A DNA stretch of 38,508 bases from Acidobacteriota bacterium (GTDB lineage: Bacteria > Acidobacteriota > UBA4820 > DSQY01): NCBI GenBank assembly GCA_021813555.1, contig JAKAKG010000227.1, forward strand, positions 1-38,508, in the 5' to 3' direction. Shown one piece after another: positions 29,432-38,160 of this stretch. Each line of letters starts with the position of its first letter. Position 1 is the first letter of the stretch. A program made the position numbers and the translations under genes. The notes beneath the pieces are model-generated. The model was not told the DNA's origin. It did no database searches and saw only the letters and a list, made by a program, of their open reading frames with translations.

Positions 29432-30519
29432 GGCGTGGCTCCCGTTATGACACCGCCCACGATGGTGAGGGTGAACTGCGTGGTCACGGCTCCTCCGGAG
29501 GTGGTGGCCCCGTACCAGGTCAGGGTCTTAGTTATGCCCAGCGGGTAGCGCCAGAGTTCATGCCACACCGTGCCGTCGTAGAGGAGACATATCGAAGCGC
29601 CGGGCGAGGAGACGAAGGGCCGGGCCAGCGAGAACGGGGCGGTGGCGGGAAGGGTAATGTTAGAGTCAACAAATTCGAGCTGGAGTACCTTCCCGGTGAC
29701 GGCTCCAGCAATCCCTCCGGCCGCCTGCCACGGGACGCTGGACCAGATCACCATGTGAGAGCGGCCCCTCGCGTTGATGCTTATCTCTCCAGTGTTAGGG
29801 CTCCAGATTTGCCAGGGCAAGGTGACATCGCCGTTCAGGGCCATACTGCCTGTACTGATCCAGTCTCCCGAGAGGTACCCCGGGCCGGGATCGTTGGTGC
29901 TGACGGTGATGGCTGGCGTCCAGCTTTCCGGTGTAATGCTGGTAGCGCCTTGGGCGTTTTCGAGTCCCACCGATGCGCCGTAGGCGGTGGCGTAGACGCC
30001 CGGGACCCAGGCGTTGATGGCGGCCGCTAAATTAAGGGCGGTAACCTCGTTGGAGACCTGCGAGGCGTACTCGGCACCTTCGGTCAGGCTGTAGAGTACT
30101 GAGCTGGGCAGGCCAGCATCCACTGTAATGGACACCACACCTCCGTACAGGCTGGTGTAGTCCGCCACGGTAAAGCTTGACATGCCCGGGCCACCGCTCA
30201 GCATCAGGGGCCCGCCGGTCTTGTTGGTGACGGCGTTGGGGTAGGCACCCATCCCTGTGATCCGGGTGATGTCAGGGGCCACATCCGAGAGCGCCACCCC
30301 GCCGATTTGGATTCGGCTTGCAATGACGCCGTTCGTTCCGAGGTTAAGGTCCGACGTGGCTCCGGTGTAGGGGACGTAACCAGAGAGGTTGGGCTGGGAG
30401 GGGTAGCTGCCTCCCCTGGGTCCCGTCTGGGCTGGCGTGAGCAGGGTCACGGTGCAGAGTGCGAGCAGGACGGCCAGCCCAGCGTGGCGGGGTTTAGATC
30501 GTGAACAGGAGCCGCACAT
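29428..30519 (-). CDS. Exported fibre-like protein, paralogue A (363 aa)
   Basis: The start is ATG 30519, with GGAGG upstream, overlapping the previous gene end by 26 nt; the longer reading is a shadow. After a basic N-terminus, residues 13-30 (AGLAVLLALCTVTLLTPA) form a signal peptide. Residues 31-60 (QTGPRGGSYP, GYVPYTGATSDLNLG) match the downstream paralogue. The rest is Gly/Ser/Thr-rich beta structure and ends in a long strand region (TTQFTLTIVGGVITGATP). It may form a trimeric adhesin fibre outside the cell. No similarity to a virion fibre C-terminal knob is seen. Confidence 0.8.
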   Translation of the reverse strand: MCGSCSRSKPRHAGLAVLLALCTVTLLTPAQTGPRGGSYPSQPNLSGYVPYTGATSDLNLGTNGVIASRIQIGGVALSDVAPDITRITGMGAYPNAVTNKTGGPLMLSGGPGMSSFTVADYTSLYGGVVSITVDAGLPSSVLYSLTEGAEYASQVSNEVTALNLAAAINAWVPGVYATAYGASVGLENAQGATSITPESWTPAITVSTNDPGPGYLSGDWISTGSMALNGDVTLPWQIWSPNTGEISINARGRSHMVIWSSVPWQAAGGIAGAVTGKVLQLEFVDSNITLPATAPFSLARPFVSSPGASICLLYDGTVWHELWRYPLGITKTLTWYGATTSGGAVTTQFTLTIVGGVITGATP

Positions 30520-30817
30520 ACTGCCCCTCCTCGGCCGAGACCATACGAACTTCGGAGATGCCGAAGTACCGATCTCCCCACTGGTTCTTGGTGATGAAGT
30601 CGAAGGCGGCTGGATCCCCCGCGGCGGGGACGGCAGGGTCCGCGCCGTTGTAGGAGAAGAACACCGTGGAGGTCGCGGGATGGTCCTCACTGCCTACGCC
30701 GATGCCCAGCGCGCAGGCTCTCGCTCCGTCCGGCAGTGTCACGGTGACCGGGGTTGCCCCCACGATCACTTCTGTGAAGTAGGACCGGCCGGGTACGTAC
30801 CCCATCGGCACTAGCAC
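30494..30817 (-). CDS. Small head-associated protein (107 aa)
   Basis: The first codon is probably GTG 30817, although GTG 30811 or ATG 30805 are possible. The start overlaps the upstream gene end. The product is a compact beta protein (FTEVIVGATPVTVTLPDG, VFFSYNGADP, ISEVRMVSAEEGQYVRLLFTI) with no cysteines in a metal pattern. Size, position after the capsid genes and beta content suggest a capsid decoration or a head-completion protein. No family is recognised. Confidence 0.7.
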   Translation of the reverse strand: MLVPMGYVPGRSYFTEVIVGATPVTVTLPDGARACALGIGVGSEDHPATSTVFFSYNGADPAVPAAGDPAAFDFITKNQWGDRYFGISEVRMVSAEEGQYVRLLFTI

Positions 30818-31260
30818 GGGAGCACCGCCATGTCCGGCTTGTAGTACCGCTTCGTGCCGTCCGGCAGGACGGTCTGGCGGACCTTGCCCTCCGCCACCGC
30901 CTCATTGAGCTTCGGCCTGGAGACCACTTGGCACGCCTCGGAGTAGGTGATCCAGCCGTGGGCCTCGTCGAAGGAGGCGTCGTCCGGCTGTTGGGCGGCC
31001 TTCTTGCTTTCGGTGGTGAGCACCTCGAAGACGCGCGGCGGTCCGGGGATCTTCGTCCGCCTGGCCACGAGATAGCCCACGCCGTAAGGGAAGATGCGAT
31101 CCTTAACCATGGCGTCGAAGAGTGCCTCTTCGCCGTCCTGGAGCTGGATCGTGGCCCATCCGTCTTCGAAGCGGACGAGGCCGCTGAGCAAGCCGGGGCA
31201 GTTCATGCCGCCGGTCTTGCCGGCCATGATCCCTATGGCCTGAAGACTGACTTCTCTCAT
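30811..31260 (-). CDS. Head-region protein of unknown function (149 aa)
   Basis: The start is ATG 31260, with AGGAGCCG upstream. The N-terminal 90 residues are beta-rich (VRFEDGWATIQLQDGEEALFDAMV). The C-terminal 50 residues (ITYSEACQVVSRPKLNEAVAEGKVRQTVLPDGTKRYYKPD) look like a MerR-type winged helix, which is odd for a virion protein. It lies between the capsid gene and the small decoration-like gene. It could be a head protein with a DNA-contacting tail or a regulator expressed with the head genes. Confidence 0.7.
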   Translation of the reverse strand: MREVSLQAIGIMAGKTGGMNCPGLLSGLVRFEDGWATIQLQDGEEALFDAMVKDRIFPYGVGYLVARRTKIPGPPRVFEVLTTESKKAAQQPDDASFDEAHGWITYSEACQVVSRPKLNEAVAEGKVRQTVLPDGTKRYYKPDMAVLPC

Positions 31261-31279
31261 GTTCGGCTCCTGCACAGAT

Positions 31280-31310
31280 GACCCAGGCCGGGGCGGTGCC
31301 GGCCTGGGTC
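31280..31310 (-). terminator. 12-bp hairpin downstream of the capsid gene
   Basis: A perfect inverted repeat GACCCAGGCCGG/CCGGCCTGGGTC with a 7-nt loop lies about 65 nt after the major capsid stop and before the next start. There is no T-tract, so it may be an RNA stabiliser or a partial terminator that raises capsid yield over downstream genes. Confidence 0.55.
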
Positions 31311-31373
31311 GGTCCTGGAGGTGGACCATGATGCGTCCGTGAACCCGCCTCCTCCGCGCGGATCAGGTGAGGC

Positions 31374-32540
31374 TTACGCCGGGGCGATGACACCCGTCTT
31401 GACGAAGAGAGCCTTCGTGCAGTCGAACTCCCAGCCGCCTTCGCAGCCGATGACCTCGGTGGCGTTGTCCCCGTCCTTGGGCAGGGCGTAGCGGCCGATG
31501 CGGCGCAGGGGCCGGAAGCGGACCAGGTCGGGGTTCCAGAGCTCGAACTTCCCGAGCCAGCGGCTGTTGACGTTGTCCCAGGCGTCCACCAGGGTCCAGT
31601 CCACGTAGGGACGGATGCGGCCCCAGGGGGTTCGGATGAGACCCACGTCCACGCCCACTTCCTTCAGGACGCCTCCGGAGAAGTCCCCGATGTTGTTGGC
31701 CTGGTAGAGGTACTGCATGGCGCTGAAGGCCACGGGAGAGCACGGCGCCAGCATCTCCGGACCGCCGTACTTGAGCGGGTCGCGGACCAGGGCCTCTAAC
31801 GCGGCCCTGTTGGTGATGTCCATGGCGGTGTGGTCCTGGTAGTAGGAGGTGCCGAGGATCCCGCTGGAAACCGTGATGGGTCCGCGCGTTCCCGGGAGCG
31901 TGAGGCCGACGCCGAGGAGGAGCGACACGTTCAGGTCTCGCTTGAGCAGGTCCTGGGCGTCCTGCCGCAGGACCGGCTTGGTCTGCTGGAACTGGAGGCC
32001 GCCGTTATCCGTGACGGCTTCCATGGTCCCGGTCCAATTCACGGGCTCCACGAAGCGCTGGATGTAATTCGTGCGCTCCACGGCGAGGCGCATCCGTGCG
32101 GACAGGTCCGAGGCGGGCCAGCCCTCCTGCATGGGTGTGGAGAGCCAGGTGATCACGGTCCCGTGGGGGATGGCCGCGGCCACTCCGAAGATGGCCCGGG
32201 TGACGGTGAGGGTCTTGGTGGCCGCGCCTACGGCGGTCACCATGATGCCCTCACGCGAGAGCTCGACGATGCCGATCATGCCGGCACGGACGCCGGTCAC
32301 GTTGTCCATCACGATGCTGGTGGCCGCGTCGTCGTAGCCGGCGGGGCTGTTGTCGATCCGGGCGAAATCGGGCAGCGGGTCCTTGTCGCCGCACCGGATG
32401 AAGTCCTCCTTGAGGATGGCCCCCATCTTCGCCAGCGCGTAGCTGACGGAGGGATACTTCTGGGGCTGGACCAGGTAGAACTTCTTGCTGTAGTCCTTGA
32501 CGATCTTGCCGTTGGCGAGTGAAAGGTTGAGGTCTGCCAC
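31374..32540 (-). CDS. Major capsid protein, SU10/DUF5309-like (388 aa)
   Basis: The start is GTG 32540, with AAGGAGAC upstream. The sequence fits the HK97-fold capsid family named after phage SU10 (DUF5309). It has an N-terminal arm, a central helix with SDLSARMRLAVERTNYIQRFVEPVNWTGTME, and a C-terminal beta region with repeated Trp/Arg strands (WLGKFELWNPDLVRFRPLRRIGRYAL). The upstream scaffold-like gene and downstream adaptor region agree. The length of about 390 is typical. It forms the virion shell. Confidence 0.85.
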   Translation of the reverse strand: MADLNLSLANGKIVKDYSKKFYLVQPQKYPSVSYALAKMGAILKEDFIRCGDKDPLPDFARIDNSPAGYDDAATSIVMDNVTGVRAGMIGIVELSREGIMVTAVGAATKTLTVTRAIFGVAAAIPHGTVITWLSTPMQEGWPASDLSARMRLAVERTNYIQRFVEPVNWTGTMEAVTDNGGLQFQQTKPVLRQDAQDLLKRDLNVSLLLGVGLTLPGTRGPITVSSGILGTSYYQDHTAMDITNRAALEALVRDPLKYGGPEMLAPCSPVAFSAMQYLYQANNIGDFSGGVLKEVGVDVGLIRTPWGRIRPYVDWTLVDAWDNVNSRWLGKFELWNPDLVRFRPLRRIGRYALPKDGDNATEVIGCEGGWEFDCTKALFVKTGVIAPA

Positions 32541-32552
32541 GGTGGGTCTCCT

Positions 32553-33677
32553 TTACGATTTGGCGAAGAACGAACCGGACTTGAGCCCGAGCTCGTCGTC
32601 CGCGTCCTCCTCGGTGTGGCCCGCGCCTTGGGGGGGCAGTCCCCGGCGCTCCTGCTGTGCCGTCTTCGCCTTGTCCTGGTCCGCTTGTTTCTTCGCCGCC
32701 TCGGCTGCATCTCGCTTGGCCGTGACGGCGGAGTAAGCGGCGATCAGGATGGCTTCGGGTCCGTGTCCCTCGCGGACGAGGGCCTCCTCGTGCTGCTTCA
32801 CCCACTCCGTCACCTGCCCCACAAACTCCGGGTTTCGGTCTGCCTCAGGACGGGAAGCGAAGAAGCGGCTTACGAGGGCGTTCGGGTCTGCCGCCGGGGA
32901 GGGGTCCTGCGCGGGTTTGGCCGCTTGGGTTGTCCCTCCCGGCGCGCTCGCGGGCGCGGGTTGCGCCTTTGGGGGTGCCGTGAGTTTGGAGATGAGGGCC
33001 TTCAGGTAGCCCGGCTGGGTCATGAAGGCGTTCATCATCTCATCTTCGTCCTTGCCGAGCAGTTCCGAGAGTTCATCGGGAGGAGGAGGGGCGAAGCTGG
33101 TTTTGAGGTTGAACGGCTGGCCCGCCTGGCGCGCGGAGATGACGGCGCGGATCACGTCCGCCACCGCTTGCCCCGCCTCCTCGTCCGAGAGGATGAACCT
33201 CAGGGCGTTGCCCACGCTCTTGTCTTCGAAGGCCGGGCGGAAGTCCTGAAAATCCTTGATGGCGGCGGAATACTCTTGGGCCTTGCGGGTGAGGAACGCG
33301 GATCGCTCCTTTTCCTGAGCGACCATGAACTCCGCCAGTTCCGGGGCGGTGGTTTTCAGCTCTCCGAACTTGGCCGCAAGTTCGGGCGTGAGTCCGGTCA
33401 ATTCAGGCGTGGTGGGTTCCGCCTTCTCGGCGGGCTTGGCTTCAGGCTTGCCCCCCGTTTCGCCGGTGGGCGCCTCGGAACCCTCGGCCGTGGCGGGCGC
33501 TGGTGTCTCGTCGTCGTGCTCCAGATCCAGGCCGGCGCTCTTGGTTTTCTCGTCCGGCTGGTCGGGCGCTTCGAGCAGGTCATACACGTTGGGGGTGCTC
33601 TCGAAAAACCCGCCTGGAGCCGTCCCTGTCTCTGCGGGAACCGCTTCGGGCGGTGCCGCCGCGTTAGTATCAACCAT
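32553..33677 (-). CDS. Scaffolding-like protein (374 aa)
   Basis: The start is ATG 33677, with GGAGGTGGATC upstream; residues before it are a shadow. The product is strongly acidic and Pro/Ala/Glu-rich, with long helical stretches (ELAAKFGELKTTAPELAEFMVAQEKERSAFLTRKAQEYSAAIKDF) and a basic/Gln-rich helical end. This composition and the place between portal and capsid genes are typical for capsid scaffolds removed after assembly. No protease motif is visible in it. Confidence 0.8.
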   Translation of the reverse strand: MVDTNAAAPPEAVPAETGTAPGGFFESTPNVYDLLEAPDQPDEKTKSAGLDLEHDDETPAPATAEGSEAPTGETGGKPEAKPAEKAEPTTPELTGLTPELAAKFGELKTTAPELAEFMVAQEKERSAFLTRKAQEYSAAIKDFQDFRPAFEDKSVGNALRFILSDEEAGQAVADVIRAVISARQAGQPFNLKTSFAPPPPDELSELLGKDEDEMMNAFMTQPGYLKALISKLTAPPKAQPAPASAPGGTTQAAKPAQDPSPAADPNALVSRFFASRPEADRNPEFVGQVTEWVKQHEEALVREGHGPEAILIAAYSAVTAKRDAAEAAKKQADQDKAKTAQQERRGLPPQGAGHTEEDADDELGLKSGSFFAKS

Positions 33678-33921
33678 GATCCACCTCCGCCTTGATGTCA
33701 CCGGTTAACAGGGCGAGCACCAGCTCGGCCCTGGCGCGCGCGCCTTGCAGATACCTCGTGGTCTCGTAGTCGGGCGAGTCTGAGAACTCGCTCAGGTCGT
33801 GGTCCCTTAGCTCAAAGAGGAGCTTGATCAGCTCTTGGCCGTCGGGCGTGGCGCCGATCGGGCGGCACACCTGGGCCGCCCGATCCGTCCAGGCGTCGGG
33901 GGGGAGGATCAGCAGCGGCAT
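33670..33921 (-). CDS. Small head-region protein (83 aa)
   Basis: ATG 33921 follows the portal stop directly (TAAATG), with AAGGAG upstream. The product is a mostly helical, acidic protein (DGQELIKLLFELRDHDLSEFSDSPDYETTRYLQGARARAELVLALLTG). It overlaps the scaffold start by 8 nt. It could be a portal-associated or assembly factor. No family is recognised. Confidence 0.75.
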   Translation of the reverse strand: MPLLILPPDAWTDRAAQVCRPIGATPDGQELIKLLFELRDHDLSEFSDSPDYETTRYLQGARARAELVLALLTGDIKAEVDHG

Positions 33922-35802
33922 TTAGGCTCCTTGGGGTTGAGCGAGGGCCAGCGTTGGGGGCCCGCCCAGGGTCATGCCCGGTCCCACGGGTGGGCCGGGA
34001 GGTACGGGGCCCGGAAGGGGAATGGCTGCGCCCGGTGGTAACTCCTGCGGAGGGGCGGGCGCCGTCGGCGGCGCCTCGTTCGCGACGAGGTCCGGGTCCA
34101 GGTGCTTGACTTCGGCCACTCTCCGGAGCGCCTGAACCACGAGGGGCTGGGCTCCCGCCTTCTGTGCCACCTCGATGAGCCCCATGAGGTCCATGGCCTC
34201 GGCCTGGTCGTCCACCCACGTGGATCCGCTCCGCAGCTCCACCTCCAGGTCCGTGTCAAACGTGTCGGGGCTGATCAGGTAGAACTTGCCATCCTCACTC
34301 TGCCAAAACAGGGGAGGTTCGCCCGCCTGGTAGACGCCCTTGATGGCCTCCGCGCTCATGTTCACGTAGAGGCGAAACGATCGGTGCATCTCGGGGTCAA
34401 TGCTCTCCGCCGTGAACCTGAACCGCGAATTGCTCTCAGCCTGGAGGTTGCTCACTTCGCCGAGGGTGTTGGAGTAGGTCCGCGTGGTCACGCCCGCGCT
34501 CATGGGGGAGACCCCCGTATAGAGCGGGTGTGCTGAGCGGATGTACTCCAGGTTCGCCTGGTGGGCGGTGGTGGGAGGGTCCACGTCCAGCCGGTGCATG
34601 ATGTCCTTGATGGACGCGCCGTTGAGTTTTGCAAACCGCCATTCCGAGGGCCGGAAAGGTCGCCTGAGTACCCGGGCGAGGTCGCCGGACTTGGAGCTGT
34701 CCACGATGCCGCCTCCCAGCACAGAGAGGCCGAACTGCCGCAACATGAGGTTCACGTAGGTGTTCGTGGCGTCCTGGCCGTCCTCCAGCAGATCCGCAAA
34801 TCCGATGCCCGCGCATCCCCATTCCGACGGAGAGCGCAGGCAGACCAGCTCCTGGAACGGAATTTCTCCGTGGCCGTAGGGTCTCACGGAAACCTTGAGC
34901 AACTCCTCGCTCGGTCCGTCCGCGGTGCACAGGGCCAGGATGCGGGACATGACCGGCTTTCCAGCGTCCTGCGCGTCCCCTCCAAGCTCCAGATTTTCGA
35001 TGGCTCGCAGGTCGTAACGGCCATGATATTCCAACACGTGGACGGTCCTTCGCTCCAACTTGGGGCGGTCCGCGTCCAGCGTCGTGTCCGGCGTCTCATG
35101 GGCGGCCTGGTCGATGGCCTTCTCACAATCCGGAAAGAGGGCTACCGCCTCGCTCTTGGAGTACCACCGGTCCAGGATTCCGTACCTCGCGGTTCTGATT
35201 TTCCGGCTCATGGGGTCCGAACGCCACTGCCACGGACGGATGGAATCCACTTGGGCGCGCGGGTACTGATCGTCGTCCGCCTCCCGGTGGCCCATGATCC
35301 CGGTCCCAAAGATGCACATGTTCAGCAGTCCGTCCCGGTATTCGCCCTGGAGGTCAGCATGCCGGAATGCCCACAGCAGGTATTCCTCGGCCCCCCTCAG
35401 GCTCACGCCCCTAATCTTCTGTTTGAGGGGGTCCGGCGGCGCGCCCCTCACCACGCGCGGTTGGCGCAGTGTGAAGGGCTTTTTGGGCGCGAGAAACGCC
35501 TCATTCAGCCGGGTCATGATCGTCTGGATGTGATAGAACGTCTCTTTCCAGTAGAGTTTGCCCCCGCCTCCCGATTCCTGCACGGTTTTCATGGCCGTGG
35601 CGCTCGCCCCCAGGTCCCGCCAGAACCCGTCAAACGTGGCTGCTGGCGTGGCCCCTGTGGGAAGCGCCTCTTTGTCCCAGGTGTAGTGCCCCCGCCACGC
35701 AGCCAGGAACCGGGCCCACCGTGCAATACGGAGTTGGAGGTCCTGATCCGATTCCTGATATTGGCGAGAGAGCAGATCGAGCAGCTTCGGCGTGGCTTTC
35801 AT
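33922..35802 (-). CDS. Portal protein, podovirus type (626 aa)
   Basis: It overlaps the large terminase stop as TGATG. The long helical N-terminal region (SRQYQESDQDLQLRIARWARFLAAW), a beta/wing centre (VHVLEYHGRYDLRAI, HGEIPFQELVCLR) and a crown helix region (NTYVNLMLRQF) resemble P22-like portals, and the length agrees. The C-terminal 60 residues are Pro/Ala-rich and probably disordered, perhaps a barrel or terminase-contact region. It forms the dodecameric channel for DNA packaging and ejection. Confidence 0.85.
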   Translation of the reverse strand: MKATPKLLDLLSRQYQESDQDLQLRIARWARFLAAWRGHYTWDKEALPTGATPAATFDGFWRDLGASATAMKTVQESGGGGKLYWKETFYHIQTIMTRLNEAFLAPKKPFTLRQPRVVRGAPPDPLKQKIRGVSLRGAEEYLLWAFRHADLQGEYRDGLLNMCIFGTGIMGHREADDDQYPRAQVDSIRPWQWRSDPMSRKIRTARYGILDRWYSKSEAVALFPDCEKAIDQAAHETPDTTLDADRPKLERRTVHVLEYHGRYDLRAIENLELGGDAQDAGKPVMSRILALCTADGPSEELLKVSVRPYGHGEIPFQELVCLRSPSEWGCAGIGFADLLEDGQDATNTYVNLMLRQFGLSVLGGGIVDSSKSGDLARVLRRPFRPSEWRFAKLNGASIKDIMHRLDVDPPTTAHQANLEYIRSAHPLYTGVSPMSAGVTTRTYSNTLGEVSNLQAESNSRFRFTAESIDPEMHRSFRLYVNMSAEAIKGVYQAGEPPLFWQSEDGKFYLISPDTFDTDLEVELRSGSTWVDDQAEAMDLMGLIEVAQKAGAQPLVVQALRRVAEVKHLDPDLVANEAPPTAPAPPQELPPGAAIPLPGPVPPGPPVGPGMTLGGPPTLALAQPQGA

Positions 35803-37430
35803 CAGAAGCCCATCCTCTCGGAGAATTCCGGCTCAGGTGCGGGTTCGAACGCTTTGGGTTGGTAGCCGTGGCGTACGTCGTCGGTGGAGGGGATGGGCCC
35901 AAACGCCAATAGATCGGCCGCGCAGTCCCCGATGTCGTCCTTGGTTGCGCGCGGGAAGGTCAAGGCGAATCGTTCCCACGCCGAAAAGAAGGCTTTTTCC
36001 TGAGGGTTGAGGTCCGGGGCTTCCGGGTCCCTGGTGAGAATGAGCCCCCGCTTGATAGGCCCGTCCAGTTGCCAAAGTCTGTCGAACTTCCTGGTCTCGC
36101 GCCGCTTGATGGGTACCACGTTGGGTAGGTAGTAGCCCCGGCGCTCTCCCTCATGGCGTATCGCCTCATCGAAAAACACGGCCATGCCGATTTCTTCAAT
36201 GTAGGTCGTGGTGCCGTAGCTCCGCTGCAAGTCGTAGAGGTAGCTGGCAACCCACGACGGGGCCGCGTGGCCGTCGAACCCTGAGACGATGCACCTCCGG
36301 CCATCTGGGAGCACGGCGGCCAGCATGACCGAGAGGTTATCTTTGCCCCGCTCCGTGGCGAGGTCTACCGTCACCACAAAATGAATGGGCGGCTCTAGGA
36401 TGCGCGGATCGTAATACCTCTGAACCTGAGCCTTCGTCCACGCCGCCAGCAGGGCGGAGGGGATGGTGAGCTGCATCTGCGTGGCAAATTGCCATGGGCC
36501 CATCCCATCCTCATCGGCCTGGATGGTAGCCGGGGGTTTCACCGAGGGGAACACGCACGCGCCCAGGGGCAGGCCGAACGGGTTATCCGCCTCCTGGTAG
36601 ACGGCGTCTACGCGGATCGGGTGCCGCTCCACGCGCCAGCCCTTAATGCGTCCCTCGAAAATCTTCACGTGGGTATCTTCGGGATCCCAGAATGTACCTC
36701 TGAGGAACGTCTGGGCGTGCACGCCCGCGCGGAGCGATCGGATGTCCCGCAGCTTCGCGTCCGCCTTTTCGACAGCCTCCGGGGTCTCAGTGCTCCGGCT
36801 CTCCACCACGTCATCCAGCCCGAGCACGTCGAAATGTTTGCCGGCTGGGAGCGACTCCAGGGAGAACGCCAGCACCGTGGCATCGTGTGAGGCGGAGGAC
36901 CTCAGCACGGTGAATTCCGCCTCCGTCCATTTCTCGGCATCGTCCGGCCGCGCCGGCACTACCTCGGGAAATAGGGCCCGAATCCACGGGTCCTGGAGGT
37001 TGCGCCTGATCGCCCGGGTGATGGCCTCCGCCACGCCGAGCTTCCAGGACCCCACGCCGATCCTGATCTCAGGATTCCACAGAATCCTGCGGGTGAACTG
37101 GATTTCCTCCAGCGCAGTTTTGTATGTGCCTCTTGGCTGGAAAATAGCGACCTGCACTGCGGGGAGTTTCTCGTACTCTCGTATCCTGTGCGCCATGAGG
37201 AGGTGGATCTCGTCCCAGGGGTGGCTCTCGTCGTCGTAGCCGAGCAGCCGCGCCAACACGTAGAGGTCTGCCCTCACGGCGGCGCGTAGATACCCCTTGA
37301 TGGCTTCCCACTGCCCCCCTTCGGGGGCGCGTTCCCAGGCCTGCACGATGGCGCTAACCAGAGAGCGGTACTCGGGCCAGCGTACGGGGTCAGGCAGGCG
37401 GAGCCCGCCGGGGGACACGATCTCAGCCAT
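35802..37430 (-). CDS. terL: Terminase large subunit (542 aa)
   Basis: This is the packaging ATPase and nuclease. Walker A is QPRGTYKT (98-105), Walker B is FDVLGLDDVVE (about 200-210). The RNase H-like nuclease domain begins with VVTVDLATERGKDN (Asp356, Asp364) and has the C-terminal acidic pair in KDDIGD (about 498-502). The Walker A has Tyr in place of the usual Gly or Ser before Lys-Thr, which is a mild variant. ATG 37430 overlaps the small-subunit end by 8 nt. It should form the motor on the portal. Confidence 0.95.
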   Translation of the reverse strand: MAEIVSPGGLRLPDPVRWPEYRSLVSAIVQAWERAPEGGQWEAIKGYLRAAVRADLYVLARLLGYDDESHPWDEIHLLMAHRIREYEKLPAVQVAIFQPRGTYKTALEEIQFTRRILWNPEIRIGVGSWKLGVAEAITRAIRRNLQDPWIRALFPEVVPARPDDAEKWTEAEFTVLRSSASHDATVLAFSLESLPAGKHFDVLGLDDVVESRSTETPEAVEKADAKLRDIRSLRAGVHAQTFLRGTFWDPEDTHVKIFEGRIKGWRVERHPIRVDAVYQEADNPFGLPLGACVFPSVKPPATIQADEDGMGPWQFATQMQLTIPSALLAAWTKAQVQRYYDPRILEPPIHFVVTVDLATERGKDNLSVMLAAVLPDGRRCIVSGFDGHAAPSWVASYLYDLQRSYGTTTYIEEIGMAVFFDEAIRHEGERRGYYLPNVVPIKRRETRKFDRLWQLDGPIKRGLILTRDPEAPDLNPQEKAFFSAWERFALTFPRATKDDIGDCAADLLAFGPIPSTDDVRHGYQPKAFEPAPEPEFSERMGF

Positions 37431-38037
37431 CCTCGTTCCCCTTCGCCGCCTTGAGCCGCTTGGCCCAGGAGGTCACCGAGGAGAGTAGTTCCTCCATGGG
37501 CACCGGACACGTCACCTGGGCCTGGAGGGGGCGCCCCTGTTCATCCTCGAACCGGACCACGTCCTTGAGCGCCCCGTAGTGGCGGAGGATGGTAGACATG
37601 GCTTTTAATTTATCGTGGGCCTCAACGTCCAGGCGGGAGATTTTCACTCCGTCTTTTTCTAGGGTCGTGAGGCGGAATTTTTTGAGGACCGATGTGGGCA
37701 GGTCCTTGAGGTCCTTGACCTTGATTTGGTCGCCCACCTGTTCTAACACTGACCCCAGGTCAAAGAGCGCTATTTGCTCGGCTTCCCGGACGATGGCTCC
37801 CACCTTCACGGCGGTGTCTTTGGTCACTGCCGCTTCCAGTTCGGCTATTTTGTTGCGGCATGCAACATCTTTAAACGCTCTGGAGCCCAGGGTGTGGGCT
37901 GAGGCCACGGAAAACCCCGCACGGATGGCCGCTTGCGTGATGTTGTGGTCTAGAACATATTCACGCGCGAACGCATCCAGCCGTGCCTGTTTCTGGTCCG
38001 GGCTCGGCCCGCGTTTTTTGGTCTTCGGTTTGCCCAT
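37423..38037 (-). CDS. terS: Terminase small subunit (204 aa)
   Basis: The start chosen is ATG 38037, with GGGCGGATC upstream; a longer reading from 38136 would begin inside the predicted promoter and is rejected. Residues 10-60 (SPDQKQARLDAFAREYVLDHNITQAAIRAGFS...GSRAFK) match the DNA-binding N-terminus of Terminase_2 small subunits. The middle is helical and the C-terminus is basic. It should recognise the packaging site, probably near the noncoding region at 38040-38500. It is the first gene of the late operon, downstream of a promoter and an intrinsic terminator. Confidence 0.9.
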   Translation of the reverse strand: MGKPKTKKRGPSPDQKQARLDAFAREYVLDHNITQAAIRAGFSVASAHTLGSRAFKDVACRNKIAELEAAVTKDTAVKVGAIVREAEQIALFDLGSVLEQVGDQIKVKDLKDLPTSVLKKFRLTTLEKDGVKISRLDVEAHDKLKAMSTILRHYGALKDVVRFEDEQGRPLQAQVTCPVPMEELLSSVTSWAKRLKAAKGNEDG

Positions 38038-38046
38038 GATCCGCCC

Positions 38047-38077
38047 AAAAAGAAGGGGCCCGGAATCCCGGGCCCCT
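38047..38077 (-). terminator. Intrinsic terminator in the late leader
   Basis: A 10-bp GC stem AGGGGCCCGG/CCGGGCCCCT (38054-38077) with a 4-nt loop is followed on the minus strand by TCTTTTT (38053-38047). It sits between the promoter at 38132-38160 and the small terminase start, so late transcription should stop here unless it is antiterminated. Confidence 0.8.
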
Positions 38078-38131
38078 CTGACTGAGATGCTGCAAGGTGT
38101 CTCGCCGTGGTCACACTGCTCGATCATGGTA

Positions 38132-38160
38132 ATCATAGCGTTTCACGAGGCACGTGTCAA
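38132..38160 (-). promoter_or_regulatory. Late promoter (consensus sigma70, leftward)
   Basis: On the minus strand TTGACA (38160-38155) is followed after 17 bases by TATGAT (38137-38132). The predicted start is near 38125, about 50 nt upstream of the terminator hairpin and about 90 nt upstream of the small terminase start. With the terminator it forms a short leader unit like the lambda late promoter and its terminator. Confidence 0.85.
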
